This document shows, in pieces, positions 1-9,525 of a stretch of 64,000 nucleotides of DNA (position 1 is the stretch's first letter; each line of letters starts with the position of its first letter). This DNA is from JAPOXR01 sp965199765. Its GTDB lineage: Bacteria > Pseudomonadota > Alphaproteobacteria > Rhodobacterales > Rhodobacteraceae. The stretch lies in the NCBI GenBank assembly GCA_965199765.1, contig CBDATC010000001.1, forward strand, positions 1,426,001-1,490,000, written 5' to 3'. A program made the position numbers and the translations under genes. A model generated the notes under the pieces. That model did not search any database and was not told the DNA's origin. It saw only the letters and a list, made by a program, of their open reading frames with translations.

Positions 1-127
1 TGAAGGAAAGTCCTTTTTCTTCGAGCATCAACAAGACGCGGCTGACATTGTTGGAGTACTTCACGCCATAGATATGAATACCCGTCAAGGCGCGAAGGTC
101 TGCATCTTGAATTTCGGTGATTGGCAT
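1..127 (-). CDS. Glutathione S-transferase family protein, N-terminal fragment
   Basis: The reverse strand opens with ATG at 127 and stays open to the window edge, giving about 42 residues. The visible part reads as the first beta-alpha unit of a thioredoxin-fold GST: a short lead-in, then a strand with Tyr-Gly-Val, then Ser-x(3)-Ser-Arg-Val and Leu-Glu-Glu-Lys-Gly-Leu. This matches the glutathione-binding start of bacterial GSTs. The C-terminal helical domain lies outside the window, so the class and substrate cannot be judged. The gene faces away from this window and has about 200 bp of non-coding DNA upstream, before the AbrB-type gene. Confidence 0.6.
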   Translation of the reverse strand, partial: MPITEIQDADLRALTGIHIYGVKYSNNVSRVLLMLEEKGLSF

Positions 128-325
128 TTGCTCTTCTCAAAATTCGCTGGTCTCGCAGTGTAACCGGCGGTGCGGTCGATTGTTCATTCAGTTGCCGCTG
201 GCTTAATCACTTCGAACAGGATTGCGTGAAATCAAATCAAACTGCGAACGGTTTATTCTCAGTAACTTCCGTAGTTTTTGAAAATCAAAATGTTTTCCTG
301 CTAATTTCCCTTGGCTGAACGCATA

Positions 326-1414
326 TCAGTTCCGCAGCCATTTGGTGAAGATCTGTGCAAACAAGATGACAAAAAATATTCGCGTGATGTGATGGGCCAC
401 GACATAAGCGACATCTGTGCCTGCGATGACCGCAATAACCGCCATTTCAGCCTGGCCGCCCGGCAGAAATGCCAAAAACACCGCGAGAGCATCGAATTGC
501 AGAATATTGGCAATGAATAGGATCAGAATTATGCTCAGCGTGCCGATGATCAGACTATAGGCAGCGCCTGACAGAACGTAATTGCGCAATTCGTAAACCG
601 TTATTCCAGCATACCTGACCCCAACGCCCAGCCCAATGAAAAATTGAGCTGCCACAAGCATTTCAACGGGAGGCCTCGAATTGATTAGACCGGCTAAGGA
701 TAACGCTGCGGTTAAGATAACAGGTCCAAGCAGAGATGAACCAGGCACGCCAAGACGTGCTGCGACTTGCCAGCCAATCAGTCCGGAAGCCGCCATAAGC
801 ACAATTTCATGCACCGGCAGTTCTGTGATGAAATCGCCGGGAGGACGGCGCAGGTCAACGCCCCAAATCCAAGTGACCGCGATTGGAATGAACAAAAAAA
901 TGACGAGTACGCGCGTCGCATGGATTAACGACATGGCCCGGACGTTGCCCCCGGCCTCCTCGCCAAGGATAAGCATGTCTTGCAGTCCGCCAGGCATCGC
1001 GGAGTAAAAGGATGTTTGACGGTCAAATCCGATCCGGCGGAAAAGCAAAAAACCGAGGGTGCCGATAGCGGCTGTGAACGGCGCGACAAACAGCAGCGAA
1101 AAGGTGATTGACGGCAGAGAAGCCAATAACTCAGGGGTAACCGTCGATCCGACGGCAACTCCCAAAAAAGTCCGCATGTAAAGTCCAAAGGAACCCATGC
1201 CCTGCAGTGAAAGACCGGCGAGAGCAGCGGCCAGCAGACCGGTCATCGGCCCAAGCAGGAAGGGAAGCGGGACGTTCAGAATAACAAAAATCGCGGCGCC
1301 AATGCTGGCATAGGCTAATGCGCCTAATCGTGCTTTTGTAAGAATTGGCTGCCTCTGGTAATTGCCGCTGCTCATGAATATTGCGGCAGGTGAAGAGTTG
1401 CAATTGCTTTCCAT
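326..1414 (-). CDS. AbrB-family (DUF/PF05145) polytopic membrane protein
   Basis: This 362-residue protein is almost entirely hydrophobic, with about ten predicted membrane spans arranged as two similar halves. Each half carries the family signature: AMPGGLQDM near residue 140 and LPGGQAEM followed by AHHITRI near the C terminus. The family is often labelled 'ammonia monooxygenase' or AbrB; its transport role is not established, and the name does not imply regulation. The first 25 residues are polar and may not be translated, because an internal ATG at 1375 gives a start closer to the first membrane helix. No good ribosome site decides between them. The gene is divergent from the cox operon with only about 10 bp between the longest reading frames, so promoters must overlap coding sequence or the shorter start is used. 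Confidence 0.8.
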   Translation of the reverse strand: MESNCNSSPAAIFMSSGNYQRQPILTKARLGALAYASIGAAIFVILNVPLPFLLGPMTGLLAAALAGLSLQGMGSFGLYMRTFLGVAVGSTVTPELLASLPSITFSLLFVAPFTAAIGTLGFLLFRRIGFDRQTSFYSAMPGGLQDMLILGEEAGGNVRAMSLIHATRVLVIFLFIPIAVTWIWGVDLRRPPGDFITELPVHEIVLMAASGLIGWQVAARLGVPGSSLLGPVILTAALSLAGLINSRPPVEMLVAAQFFIGLGVGVRYAGITVYELRNYVLSGAAYSLIIGTLSIILILFIANILQFDALAVFLAFLPGGQAEMAVIAVIAGTDVAYVVAHHITRIFFVILFAQIFTKWLRN

Positions 1415-1423
1415 TGGTTAGGA

Positions 1424-2344
1424 ATGTTTGTTGTGCGATATCCTTTGGCCAACATTGATTCAGTGCAGAAGATGCTCGGAGCTTCTGATTATGTGTGCAG
1501 GCGACCGCTTGCGGCTGTCGTGTTTTTGGCATTGAAGCTCGGCCGCCCGTTGTTTCTGGAAGGAGAAGCCGGGGTTGGAAAAACCGCAATCGCCGGCGCG
1601 ATCGCCGCCGCCCTTGATCGTGAACTGATCCGTCTGCAGTGCTATGAAGGATTGGATGCGTCGTCTGCCGTTTACGAATGGAATTTCGCGGCTCAAATGA
1701 TTGCCATTCGAACAGCGGAAGCATCAGGCGGCATGGCAAGGGCCGAACTCCAGAAGCAGCTGTTTTCAGAGGAATTTCTCATCGCGCGCCCACTGCTGAA
1801 AGCATTGCGTCCATCCAGTGGCCTGCCGCCTGTCTTGTTGATCGACGAAATCGATCGCACCGATGAACCCTTTGAAGCTTTCCTGTTAGAGGCGCTGAGC
1901 GAGTTTCAAGTCACAATCCCGGAGCTCGGCACAATCAGATCTGATGATCCCCCGATCGTGATTCTCACCTCAAACCGTACACGGGAAATTCACGATGCTC
2001 TGAAACGGCGCTGTTTCTACCACTGGGTCGAATATCCCGACTTTGAACAGGAGATGGAAATTATAAGAATTCGCGCGCCGGACGCATCTGAGACGCTCAG
2101 CCGTGAAGTCGTAGCGTTTGTGCAACGGCTTCGTGCGGAAGATTTGTTCAAGCAGCCTGGGATCGCCGAGACTATTGATTGGGCGAAATGCCTGTTGGCA
2201 ATGGACGCTGTTGAACTTTCGCCGGATGTGATCGCCGACACGCTTGGCGCCGTCTTGAAGTATCAAGACGACATTCAACAGCTTCAAGGCACTGCGCTTG
2301 ATATCGTTTTAGAACAGGCGAAAGCGGCTGTTAAGGCGGCCTAG
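1424..2344 (+). CDS. coxD: MoxR-family AAA+ ATPase of the cox operon (CoxD-like)
   Basis: This 306-residue AAA+ ATPase has a Walker A motif GEAGVGKT near residue 45, Walker B LLIDEIDR near residue 140, and a sensor region LTSNRTREIHDALKRRC. These are typical of MoxR/CoxD proteins, which in the CO dehydrogenase system help mature the metal centre, working with the VWA protein CoxE. It is the first gene of a same-strand run that ends with the structural subunits. The start is uncertain: ATG 1424 has an AGGA directly beside it, while GTG 1433 has the same AGGA at better spacing. Downstream, coxE begins 25 bp after the stop, which fits co-transcription. Confidence 0.85.
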   Translation: MFVVRYPLANIDSVQKMLGASDYVCRRPLAAVVFLALKLGRPLFLEGEAGVGKTAIAGAIAAALDRELIRLQCYEGLDASSAVYEWNFAAQMIAIRTAEASGGMARAELQKQLFSEEFLIARPLLKALRPSSGLPPVLLIDEIDRTDEPFEAFLLEALSEFQVTIPELGTIRSDDPPIVILTSNRTREIHDALKRRCFYHWVEYPDFEQEMEIIRIRAPDASETLSREVVAFVQRLRAEDLFKQPGIAETIDWAKCLLAMDAVELSPDVIADTLGAVLKYQDDIQQLQGTALDIVLEQAKAAVKAA

Positions 2345-2369
2345 CCGCATAAATCGTTTGTCCCTAGCC

Positions 2370-3635
2370 ATGAAATCCGAAGACTTCATCACCGACTTGC
2401 CGGATGATGGCAAAATCGTGGAAAACCTGACGCATTTCGCCCGGGCGCTGCGCGCAGCGGGAATGCCGGTGGGTCCCGGCCATGTGGTGGAAGCGGTCCG
2501 GGCGGTCGCCGCCGCTGGTTTCGAGCGCCGCGAGGATTTTTTCAGTGTGATGCATGCTTGTTTTGTTTCAAGGCGGGAGCACTCGGAGATCTTTTTTCAA
2601 ATCTTCCGGCTGTTTTGGCGCGACCCAAGATTTCTGGAACGCATGATGGCAATGCTTCTGCCGATGGTAAGAGGAGTGCAGAAGGACCAGACTGTCGAAG
2701 CAGCCGCCCGCCGCGCCTCCGACGCTCTGCTTGGTCAATTCGCACCGAAGCCTGATATGGACGATCAGGAATGGGAGCGGATTGATTTTGAGGTCGATTC
2801 GAGAGGATCGGCAATATCTCAGGAACGGCTGCGTCATCTTGATTTTGAACAAATGACGGCTGATGAATTGGCGGAAGCGCGCCGAATAATCGCTTCCATG
2901 CGACTTCCGGTTCGACCGCAGAATTCGAGGCGAATGCGCATTCAGAAACGAGGTCGGTTTGCGGACTGGCGTTCGACCATGCGGAAGGCGGCTCCACGCT
3001 CTGGTGAGATCAATCAGATTATTCAGCGAGACAAGACTCTGCGCTGGCCCAACCTAGTGGCGATCTGCGATATTTCTGGCAGCATGTCGGCTTACTCCCG
3101 AACCGTTCTTCGCTTCCTTCATGCTGTCATGAACAGCGAAGGCGATGGGTGGAGCCGGGTATATGCCTTCACTTTCGGAACGCGGCTGACCAACATATCT
3201 CGCTACCTGCGTCATCGGGACATTGACGCGGCGCTTGCCGCCGCTGGAGCGGAAACACCGGATTGGGACGGAGGAACTCGGATCGGGTATTGTTTGGGCT
3301 GTTTCAATCGTCAGTGGTCTCGGCGGTTGATGGGGCAAGGGGCTGTCGTTCTATTGATCACAGACGGTTTGGACGGCGGCGAGCCTGGAGAGGTTGGTAA
3401 AGCAATGCAGCGTTTGCATCTGTCGTCGAGGCGATTGATTTGGATCAATCCTTTGTTGCGCTGGGAAGGATTTCTTCCCAAAGCGCGCGGCGCCCGCGAG
3501 ATGCTCCCGCATGTTGATTGTTTTCGATCAGCCCACAATATCGCTTCTTTGGAAGAACTTGCAAAGGCTGTCGCGCGCTCAGATGACGCAGGGGAAAAGC
3601 CCAGACTTATAGCCGCGATGAGAAACGCCGCATGA
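2370..3635 (+). CDS. coxE: VWA-domain protein of the cox operon (CoxE-like)
   Basis: This protein of about 421 residues has a C-terminal von Willebrand A domain. The metal-site (MIDAS) motif is DISGSMS, with its first Asp at about residue 234; later LLITDGLDGG supplies the other acidic ligands. The N-terminal half is helical and charged, as in other CoxE proteins. CoxE partners a MoxR ATPase and is needed for assembly of the Mo-Cu site in CO dehydrogenase; the role in a form II enzyme is inferred. I chose ATG 2370 over an upstream TTG 2358 because it is the first ATG, but neither has a clear ribosome site. It sits between coxD and the XdhC-type gene with short gaps. Confidence 0.85.
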   Translation: MKSEDFITDLPDDGKIVENLTHFARALRAAGMPVGPGHVVEAVRAVAAAGFERREDFFSVMHACFVSRREHSEIFFQIFRLFWRDPRFLERMMAMLLPMVRGVQKDQTVEAAARRASDALLGQFAPKPDMDDQEWERIDFEVDSRGSAISQERLRHLDFEQMTADELAEARRIIASMRLPVRPQNSRRMRIQKRGRFADWRSTMRKAAPRSGEINQIIQRDKTLRWPNLVAICDISGSMSAYSRTVLRFLHAVMNSEGDGWSRVYAFTFGTRLTNISRYLRHRDIDAALAAAGAETPDWDGGTRIGYCLGCFNRQWSRRLMGQGAVVLLITDGLDGGEPGEVGKAMQRLHLSSRRLIWINPLLRWEGFLPKARGAREMLPHVDCFRSAHNIASLEELAKAVARSDDAGEKPRLIAAMRNAA

Positions 3636-3651
3636 ATTCGGTGGAACGAAG

Positions 3652-4665
3652 ATGATGACGAACGAAGCGAACGGTTCGAGTTTTGACAAAATCCCGGAGA
3701 TTGCACTGAACTGGCATCGCAATGGCGGTGCTGGCTTGGCAACCGTTATTGAAACCTGGGGATCGGCGCCGCGACCTTCAGGCAGCCAAATGGCAATTTC
3801 AGCATCAGGCGAAATCGCAGGCTCGGTTTCTGGCGGATGTGTTGAAGGTTCAGTCGTTGCCGAGGCCCTTGATTTGCTGCAGGAGGCCGCACCCCGAGTG
3901 CTGGAATTCGGTGTGGCTGACGAAGAGGCCTTTGCTGTCGGTTTGGCTTGCGGAGGTCGAATCCGTGTGTTGGTGGAGCCGATCGCCGAAGGATCCGGAC
4001 TGCCGGAAGCGGTGTTGGCTGAATTGGTCAGCCGCAGAGAAAACAAATTGCCGACCGCCTATTGCATTAATCTGCAAAGTTGGGAGCGCCGTTTGATTGG
4101 GAGCGGAGATGCCGATTTGCCCGAAGCGTTTGCGCGGCGCATGACGCAAGACCGCTCTGGCATGGAAAACGAATGGTTCGTCGGAATACACAATCCGCCG
4201 CTTCGCATGATCATCGTCGGTGGTGTTCACATTGCTCAGCCCTTGATCAAGATGGTCAGATTATCGGGTTATGATCCGATTCTTGTTGATCCACGCTCTG
4301 CTTTTGCCACGGCTCAAAGGTTTCCCGGTGAAGAGATTTCGTTGGATTGGCCGGATGAAGCAATCGCGGATCTGAAGCCGGATGTCCGCACAGCTGTGGT
4401 TACCTTGACGCATGATCCAAAGATTGACGATCCAGCTATTATGGCCGCCCTTCGCTCCGATGCGTTCTATATCGGGAGCCTTGGTTCGGTTCGCACCCAT
4501 GCGAAACGCGTTGCCCGGCTGCAAGCGCAGGGAATTTCAGCCTCCGACATGGCAAGAATCCATGCACCGGTCGGACTGGATATCGGCGCACGGACTCCTG
4601 CTGAGATCGCGGTCGCAATTCTGGCTCAAATCACCGAAAGATTACGCAGGCCGCGGATTTCCTGA
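3652..4665 (+). CDS. XdhC/CoxF-family molybdenum cofactor insertion protein
   Basis: This 337-residue protein combines an N-terminal XdhC/CoxI domain (ETWGSAPRPSGSQM and SVSGGCVEGSV around residues 35-70) with a C-terminal Rossmann-like domain (MIIVGGVHIAQPL near residue 185, then IGSLGSVRTHAKR). XdhC proteins bind molybdenum cofactor, support its sulfuration and hand it to xanthine-dehydrogenase-family enzymes. The position 16 bp after coxE and upstream of the catalytic subunits fits that job. All family landmarks appear present. It could equally be called CoxF; the two names cover the same architecture. Confidence 0.85.
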   Translation: MMTNEANGSSFDKIPEIALNWHRNGGAGLATVIETWGSAPRPSGSQMAISASGEIAGSVSGGCVEGSVVAEALDLLQEAAPRVLEFGVADEEAFAVGLACGGRIRVLVEPIAEGSGLPEAVLAELVSRRENKLPTAYCINLQSWERRLIGSGDADLPEAFARRMTQDRSGMENEWFVGIHNPPLRMIIVGGVHIAQPLIKMVRLSGYDPILVDPRSAFATAQRFPGEEISLDWPDEAIADLKPDVRTAVVTLTHDPKIDDPAIMAALRSDAFYIGSLGSVRTHAKRVARLQAQGISASDMARIHAPVGLDIGARTPAEIAVAILAQITERLRRPRIS

Positions 4666-5011
4666 CCTCTGTTCTCAGGGACCAAGCCAAAACGAGTGCG
4701 GGTTCCAAAGAACGGGAATCGAGAGTCGGGCGATTTTGAATTCCTTCGATCCGAAAGAATTGCGAACAGGGTCAGCAGGGGCTTGGATGTTGCGTTTTCA
4801 ATGGACTGAATACTTGAACTTCTCTTTCATTTGCCGTTTAAGCCGACCACCATGCAAAATACCGTATCGTCGCTTTTGATGTTCAATACCGCTTTGCATG
4901 TTCGCCGTTTCAGTCATCGAAGCGAAGTTTTGTGCCGGTAATTTCGCTGAATGCGGTTGACTGTTTAGACCGATCCGCGCCTGATTTGAGCAATAGGCAT
5001 TGGAGGCCCGC
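4666..5011. other. Non-coding gap inside the cox operon
   Basis: About 345 bp separate the XdhC-type gene from the next cox gene, much longer than other gaps in this operon. I see no reading frame with a recognisable product and no clear terminator hairpin. A TTGACT element at about 4957-4962 could belong to an internal promoter, but the matching -10 region is poor. The gap may allow the downstream MocA-coxSLM part to be expressed separately. Confidence 0.4.
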
Positions 5012-6499
5012 GTGAAATTCGGGACCGTCCCCGTGACAGAATCGAGAAATTGCATTCTTGCCCATTCTGTGATGGCAGGTGGCAAAAAACTGGCGAAAGG
5101 CCGTCGAATATCGCAGTCCGATATCGGACTTCTCCAGAACGAGGGGGTTGCAGATCTTGTCGTAGCAGTCATGGAAAAGGGCGATGTCGGTGAGGATGAG
5201 GCGGCTCTGGCCATCGCAAAAGCTGTGACCAAAGAGTGCGGCAGTGTTTCGTTGTCCGCGCCATTCGCAGGACGCGTCAACATTCATGCCGCCTGTCCAG
5301 GTGTGATCTGTGTAGATGGCGCTAAAGTGACGGCATTGAACAGCGTCAATCACGCCATAACACTGGCGACGCTTCCCAATCTAACCAAGGTGGTGCCGCG
5401 CACTCTGCTGGCAACGGCAAAGATCATCACTTATGCCGTGCCAGAAGACGATGTCGAGCTAGCATTGCAGAAATGCTACGGCGCTCTTGAGCTCAAACCA
5501 ACCCTGGTGAGCACGGCCAGCCTGCTGCTGACCCGCACCGCCCGGCAGCCCGAGCGGTTGCTTGATAAAGGCATTGCTTCTGTCCGCACCCGGCTGAACA
5601 CGCTGGGAATTTCATTGATTGAGACCTTAGCCACAGCGCACGAAACCACCGAAATCTGCTCGGCATTGACCCGATGCCGAGGTGAAATAGTGCTTTTGTT
5701 GACCGGTTCCGCCACCTCGGATCCAAATGATGTGGCGCCAGCGGCTTTGCGGGCGGCGGGCGGCACGGTCTCGCGCTTCGGGATACCCGTTGATCCGGGA
5801 AACCTGCTGTTTCTTGGAAATCTCGAAGACCGTCCGGTCATCGGGCTGCCAAGCTGCGCGCGCTCACCTGCCCTTAACGGAGCGGATTGGGTGCTGGAGC
5901 GGGTTGCCTGCGGGATTGATATCAGTGCAAGTGATTTCGCGCAGATGGGCGTCGGTGGTTTGCTGAAAGAGATTCCGACGCGACCGCATTCCCGCACCGC
6001 ATCGATGGCTGCCGCACGTCGTCCGATAGTTGAACTGCTTGTCTTGGATGTCGCGGATCACAACGCGCTGTTGAAGCTGCTGCCGATTGTTTCCGCATGC
6101 CGGGCCGACCGAATACGCATTGTAACAAGCCGAAATCTTGATCACACAGATAGCAAAGACCTGGAAGCGCTGAGCATGGTTCCGGTGCCGGAAGGGGCAG
6201 ACCGCGCCGCGCTGATTCGAGCGGGATTGGCGCAAACAGATTCCGCGGCAGACGCAGCCATTTTACTGCCGACGGATGCGCCTGATGCCACCGTTCGGCA
6301 GCTGGACCGGTTGATCGCTGCATACAGCCCGTCCGACGGGCGTGAAATCTGCCGAATCGCGCGAGATGGCGAGGGACGGCATCCTCCAGCCCTGTTCGGA
6401 AAACGGTTCTTTGAATCGCTTGCTGAATTGGCGAGCGGAAGAGGCGCCGCCCAACTTGTTGTTGAATCCAAAGAATTCACTGTGGAGATTGAGCCGTAG
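5012..6499 (+). CDS. Molybdopterin-binding protein with degenerate MocA-like cytidylyltransferase end
   Basis: This 495-residue protein has a MoeA/MogA-like molybdopterin-binding N-terminal two thirds and, from about residue 335, a region resembling MobA/MocA nucleotidyltransferases. It probably helps make or load the cytosine-dinucleotide cofactor for the CoxL-type subunit encoded next. I use GTG 5012 because GGAG lies 6 bp upstream and the resulting start, VKFGTVPV, fits family N termini; an upstream TTG at 5000 is less likely. The C-terminal domain is odd: the glycine-rich nucleotide loop (LAAGxSxRMG in active enzymes) is missing, and the usual GDMP metal motif reads PTDAP. Loss of cytidylyl transfer is likely, leaving a binding or chaperone role; that is inference. 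Confidence 0.75.
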   Translation: MKFGTVPVTESRNCILAHSVMAGGKKLAKGRRISQSDIGLLQNEGVADLVVAVMEKGDVGEDEAALAIAKAVTKECGSVSLSAPFAGRVNIHAACPGVICVDGAKVTALNSVNHAITLATLPNLTKVVPRTLLATAKIITYAVPEDDVELALQKCYGALELKPTLVSTASLLLTRTARQPERLLDKGIASVRTRLNTLGISLIETLATAHETTEICSALTRCRGEIVLLLTGSATSDPNDVAPAALRAAGGTVSRFGIPVDPGNLLFLGNLEDRPVIGLPSCARSPALNGADWVLERVACGIDISASDFAQMGVGGLLKEIPTRPHSRTASMAAARRPIVELLVLDVADHNALLKLLPIVSACRADRIRIVTSRNLDHTDSKDLEALSMVPVPEGADRAALIRAGLAQTDSAADAAILLPTDAPDATVRQLDRLIAAYSPSDGREICRIARDGEGRHPPALFGKRFFESLAELASGRGAAQLVVESKEFTVEIEP

Positions 6500-6591
6500 G
6501 AAATGTGCTGGAATTTTGCTCATATGAATTGCAGAATCCGCGTCAAGTTAGTAATCTGGCAACTAAAGCACATCAGCTGAGGAAGGTTTTT

Positions 6592-7065
6592 ATGTCTCAG
6601 ATTAGCATGACGGTGAACAAACGAACCGTGTCGGGCGAGGTTGAAGGCCGGACGCTTCTGTCCGATTTTCTGCGCGAAAATCTCCGTCTGACCGGCACTC
6701 ACATTGGTTGCGATACCAGCCAGTGCGGGGCCTGTGTGGTGCATGCGAACGGCAAAGCTGTGAAGTCTTGCACGATGTTTGCTTGGGAAGCAGACGGTGC
6801 TGAGATTGTCACGATTGAAGGAATGGCGAATGCCGACGGATCTTTGGGAACGATTCAAAAGGCGTTTCAAGATAACCATGGACTGCAGTGTGGTTTCTGC
6901 ACTCCGGGCATGGTGATGTCCGTTGCGGCTCTTCTCAAGGAAAACTCAAATCCAAGCGAGGCGGAAATCAGAGATTATCTGGAAGGCAATCTCTGCCGCT
7001 GCACCGGTTACCATAACATCGTAAAGTCGGTTCAGGCGGCTTCGGCTGCCATGTCAACCGCTTAA
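6592..7065 (+). CDS. coxS: Aerobic-type CO dehydrogenase small [2Fe-2S] subunit
   Basis: This 157-residue iron-sulfur subunit carries both clusters expected of the family: a plant-type ferredoxin domain with C-x4-C-x2-C (CDTSQCGAC) and a partner Cys in VKSC, then a helical domain with CGFCTPG and LCRCTGY. It passes electrons from the molybdenum site to the FAD subunit. The start at ATG 6592 is set by the strong GAGGAAGG ribosome site at about 6579-6586; a longer frame upstream has no such site. It precedes coxL by 32 bp. The order small, large, medium (S-L-M) is that of form II operons; form I operons run M-S-L. Confidence 0.93.
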   Translation: MSQISMTVNKRTVSGEVEGRTLLSDFLRENLRLTGTHIGCDTSQCGACVVHANGKAVKSCTMFAWEADGAEIVTIEGMANADGSLGTIQKAFQDNHGLQCGFCTPGMVMSVAALLKENSNPSEAEIRDYLEGNLCRCTGYHNIVKSVQAASAAMSTA

Positions 7066-7097
7066 CTGCGCAGGAACTTGAGAAATTGGAGGATGTG

Positions 7098-9464
7098 ATG
7101 TCGAATTCAACGGGTATAGGAGCAAGTTCCAAGCGTCGCGAAGATGTTCGGTTTTTGTCGGGAAACGGCCGTTACACCGACGACATTAACGTGCATGGCC
7201 AAGCCCATGTGCATTTCCTGCGGTCAGACGTGGCGCACGGAGAACTGAAATCCGTTAACACCGAGGCCGCGATGCAATCACCGGGAGTGCTTCGGATTTT
7301 CACCGGGGCGGATTTCGAGGGGGTTGGCGGACTTCCCTGCGGTTGGGAAGTGACCGACCGCCATGGCGAAGCCATGAAAGAGCCGGCCCATCCAGTGCTG
7401 GCGCAAGGAAAAGTTCGGCATGTTGGCGATCCCATCGCAGCGGTTGTCGCCGAAACGCAGGCCCAGGCGCGGGATGCCGCGGAGTTGATCGAAGTCGAGA
7501 TCGACGAACTTCCCGCAGTCATCGATATGAGGGAAGCATTGGAAGGAGGGCCGCTTGTTCATGACGATATCGGCACCAACCTTTGCTATGACTGGGGTTT
7601 CGTCGAAGACAATCGCGAAGCGGTGGATGCGGCCATTAAGGATGCCGCCCATGTAACCACTCTTGAATTGACCAATAACCGGCTGGTTCCCAATGCGATT
7701 GAACCAAGAGTTGCCGTCGCCGATTATAATTCGGCCAACGATGAATCAACATTATACACCACCTCGCAGAATCCGCACGTGATCCGGCTGTTGATGGGGG
7801 CCTTCGTTCTCGGAATTCCAGAGCATAAGCTGCGGGTTGTCGCGCCGGATGTCGGCGGTGGGTTTGGCTCGAAAATCTTTCATTATGCCGAAGAGGCGTT
7901 GTGCACATTCGCATCGCGCCAAATGCGGCGAGCGGTTAAATGGACGGCGAGCCGTTCAGAGTCGTTCGTAACCGATGCCCATGGACGCGATCACGTCACC
8001 AAGATCGAGCTTGCGCTGGACGAAGACGGCTATTTCATGGCCATCCGCACTTCAACGCTTGCTAATCTCGGCGCCTACCTTTCCACGTTTTCAACGTCAG
8101 TTCCGACTTGGCTGCATGGAACGCTGATGGCTGGAAATTATCGCACTCCGCTCATTTATGTGAATGTCAGAGCGGTTTTCACCAATACCGTTCCAGTCGA
8201 TGCGTACAGAGGGGCCGGCCGGCCGGAAGCGACCTTTCAGCTTGAGCGGGTGATTGACAAAGCCGCTCGGGAACTCGGTATTGATCCAATTGAAATCAGG
8301 CGGCGGAACTTCATAGCCCCTGAAGATTTTCCATATACGACGCCGGTGGCTCTCGAATACGATACCGGCAATTATCATGCCACCATGGAACGGCTCGAAG
8401 AGGTTGCCGACCTTCAGGGGTTTGCGGCCAGAGCTGAAGATTCAAAGGCAAGCGGCATGCTTCGCGGTTTGGGCATTAATTGCTACATTGAAGCCTGCGG
8501 CATTGCGCCTTCCAATCTCGTCGGGCAGCTGGGCGCCAGAGCCGGACTTTACGAGAGCGCCACTGTTCGCGTGAACGCGACGGGATCGGTGACAGTCATG
8601 TCGGGAAGCCATTCGCACGGCCAAAGCCATGAGACGACCTTCCCACAAGTTGTGGCGGACATGCTCGGAATTGCGGAAGATCAAGTCAACATTCAGCACG
8701 GCGATACAGCCAATACACCAATGGGAATGGGAACGTACGGGTCGCGTTCAATCGCTGTTGGTGGTTCGGCAATGGTCAAAGCCACACAAAAGATTGTCGA
8801 TAAGGCGAAGAAAATCGCTGCGCATCTCATGGAGGCCTCTTCCGAGGATATTGAATTCAGCGATGGCGTGTTCAAGGTCGCGGGAACCGACAAAGAGGTT
8901 GCGTGGGGCGATGTCTGTCTCGCGGCCTATGTGCCGCACAATTATCCGCTTGCGGATATGGAGCCGGGTTTGGAAGAGACGGCATTCTATGATCCGGCTA
9001 ACTTCACCTTCCCCGCCGGGGCTTATGCCTGCGAGGTCGAAGTGGATCCCGAAACCGGGAAGGTCGGGATTTGCTCCTTCGCTGCTGTTGATGATTTCGG
9101 CAAGGTGATCAATCCAATGGTCGTTGATGGCCAGGTTCATGGCGGTATCGCGCAAGGGGTTGGTCAGGCGCTGCTTGAGAACGCAGCCTATGATGCGAAT
9201 GGTCAGCTGTTGTCCGGCAGCTATATGGACTATGCCATGCCCAGGGCAGACGATCTCCCCACCATGGTGGTTGACCATTCGTGCCAAACGCCCTGCACAC
9301 ACAATCCGCTCGGCGTGAAAGGTTGTGGCGAAGCCGGAGCGATCGGTTCTCCGCCAGCGGTGGTCAATGCCGTCATTGACGCGCTGGCGAGAGGCGGACA
9401 CGCCGTTGATCATATCGATATGCCGGTCAGCCCATCGCGGGTTTGGTCGGCGATGAACGCGTAG
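7098..9464 (+). CDS. coxL: Aerobic-type (form II) CO dehydrogenase-like molybdenum hydroxylase large subunit
   Basis: This 788-residue catalytic subunit of the xanthine dehydrogenase family has the GGGFGSK cofactor motif in its first half and the active-site loop AYRGAGR at residues 369-375. Form I CO dehydrogenase has AYxCSFR here, whose Cys binds copper, so this is the form II type, with uncertain in vivo substrate. The conserved catalytic Glu of the family lies at E745 in GCGEAGAIG. It uses a molybdopterin cytosine dinucleotide cofactor and forms an (LMS)2 complex with the neighbours. ATG 7098 follows a GGAGG at 7088-7092. The length is normal. CO oxidation should not be assumed; aldehyde or heterocycle oxidation is equally possible. 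Confidence 0.93.
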   Translation: MSNSTGIGASSKRREDVRFLSGNGRYTDDINVHGQAHVHFLRSDVAHGELKSVNTEAAMQSPGVLRIFTGADFEGVGGLPCGWEVTDRHGEAMKEPAHPVLAQGKVRHVGDPIAAVVAETQAQARDAAELIEVEIDELPAVIDMREALEGGPLVHDDIGTNLCYDWGFVEDNREAVDAAIKDAAHVTTLELTNNRLVPNAIEPRVAVADYNSANDESTLYTTSQNPHVIRLLMGAFVLGIPEHKLRVVAPDVGGGFGSKIFHYAEEALCTFASRQMRRAVKWTASRSESFVTDAHGRDHVTKIELALDEDGYFMAIRTSTLANLGAYLSTFSTSVPTWLHGTLMAGNYRTPLIYVNVRAVFTNTVPVDAYRGAGRPEATFQLERVIDKAARELGIDPIEIRRRNFIAPEDFPYTTPVALEYDTGNYHATMERLEEVADLQGFAARAEDSKASGMLRGLGINCYIEACGIAPSNLVGQLGARAGLYESATVRVNATGSVTVMSGSHSHGQSHETTFPQVVADMLGIAEDQVNIQHGDTANTPMGMGTYGSRSIAVGGSAMVKATQKIVDKAKKIAAHLMEASSEDIEFSDGVFKVAGTDKEVAWGDVCLAAYVPHNYPLADMEPGLEETAFYDPANFTFPAGAYACEVEVDPETGKVGICSFAAVDDFGKVINPMVVDGQVHGGIAQGVGQALLENAAYDANGQLLSGSYMDYAMPRADDLPTMVVDHSCQTPCTHNPLGVKGCGEAGAIGSPPAVVNAVIDALARGGHAVDHIDMPVSPSRVWSAMNA

Positions 9465-9525
9465 TTCGAGTTGTTTTGCGCCGCGGATCAGATTTCGGAT
9501 CTTAGGCCAAGGTGGAGATAAAACC

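Noticed and set aside
7098..9464. Annotation of CoxL as a true (form I) CO dehydrogenase
   Set aside because: The active-site loop is AYRGAGR, not AYxCSFR, so the copper-binding Cys is missing and CO oxidation cannot be claimed.
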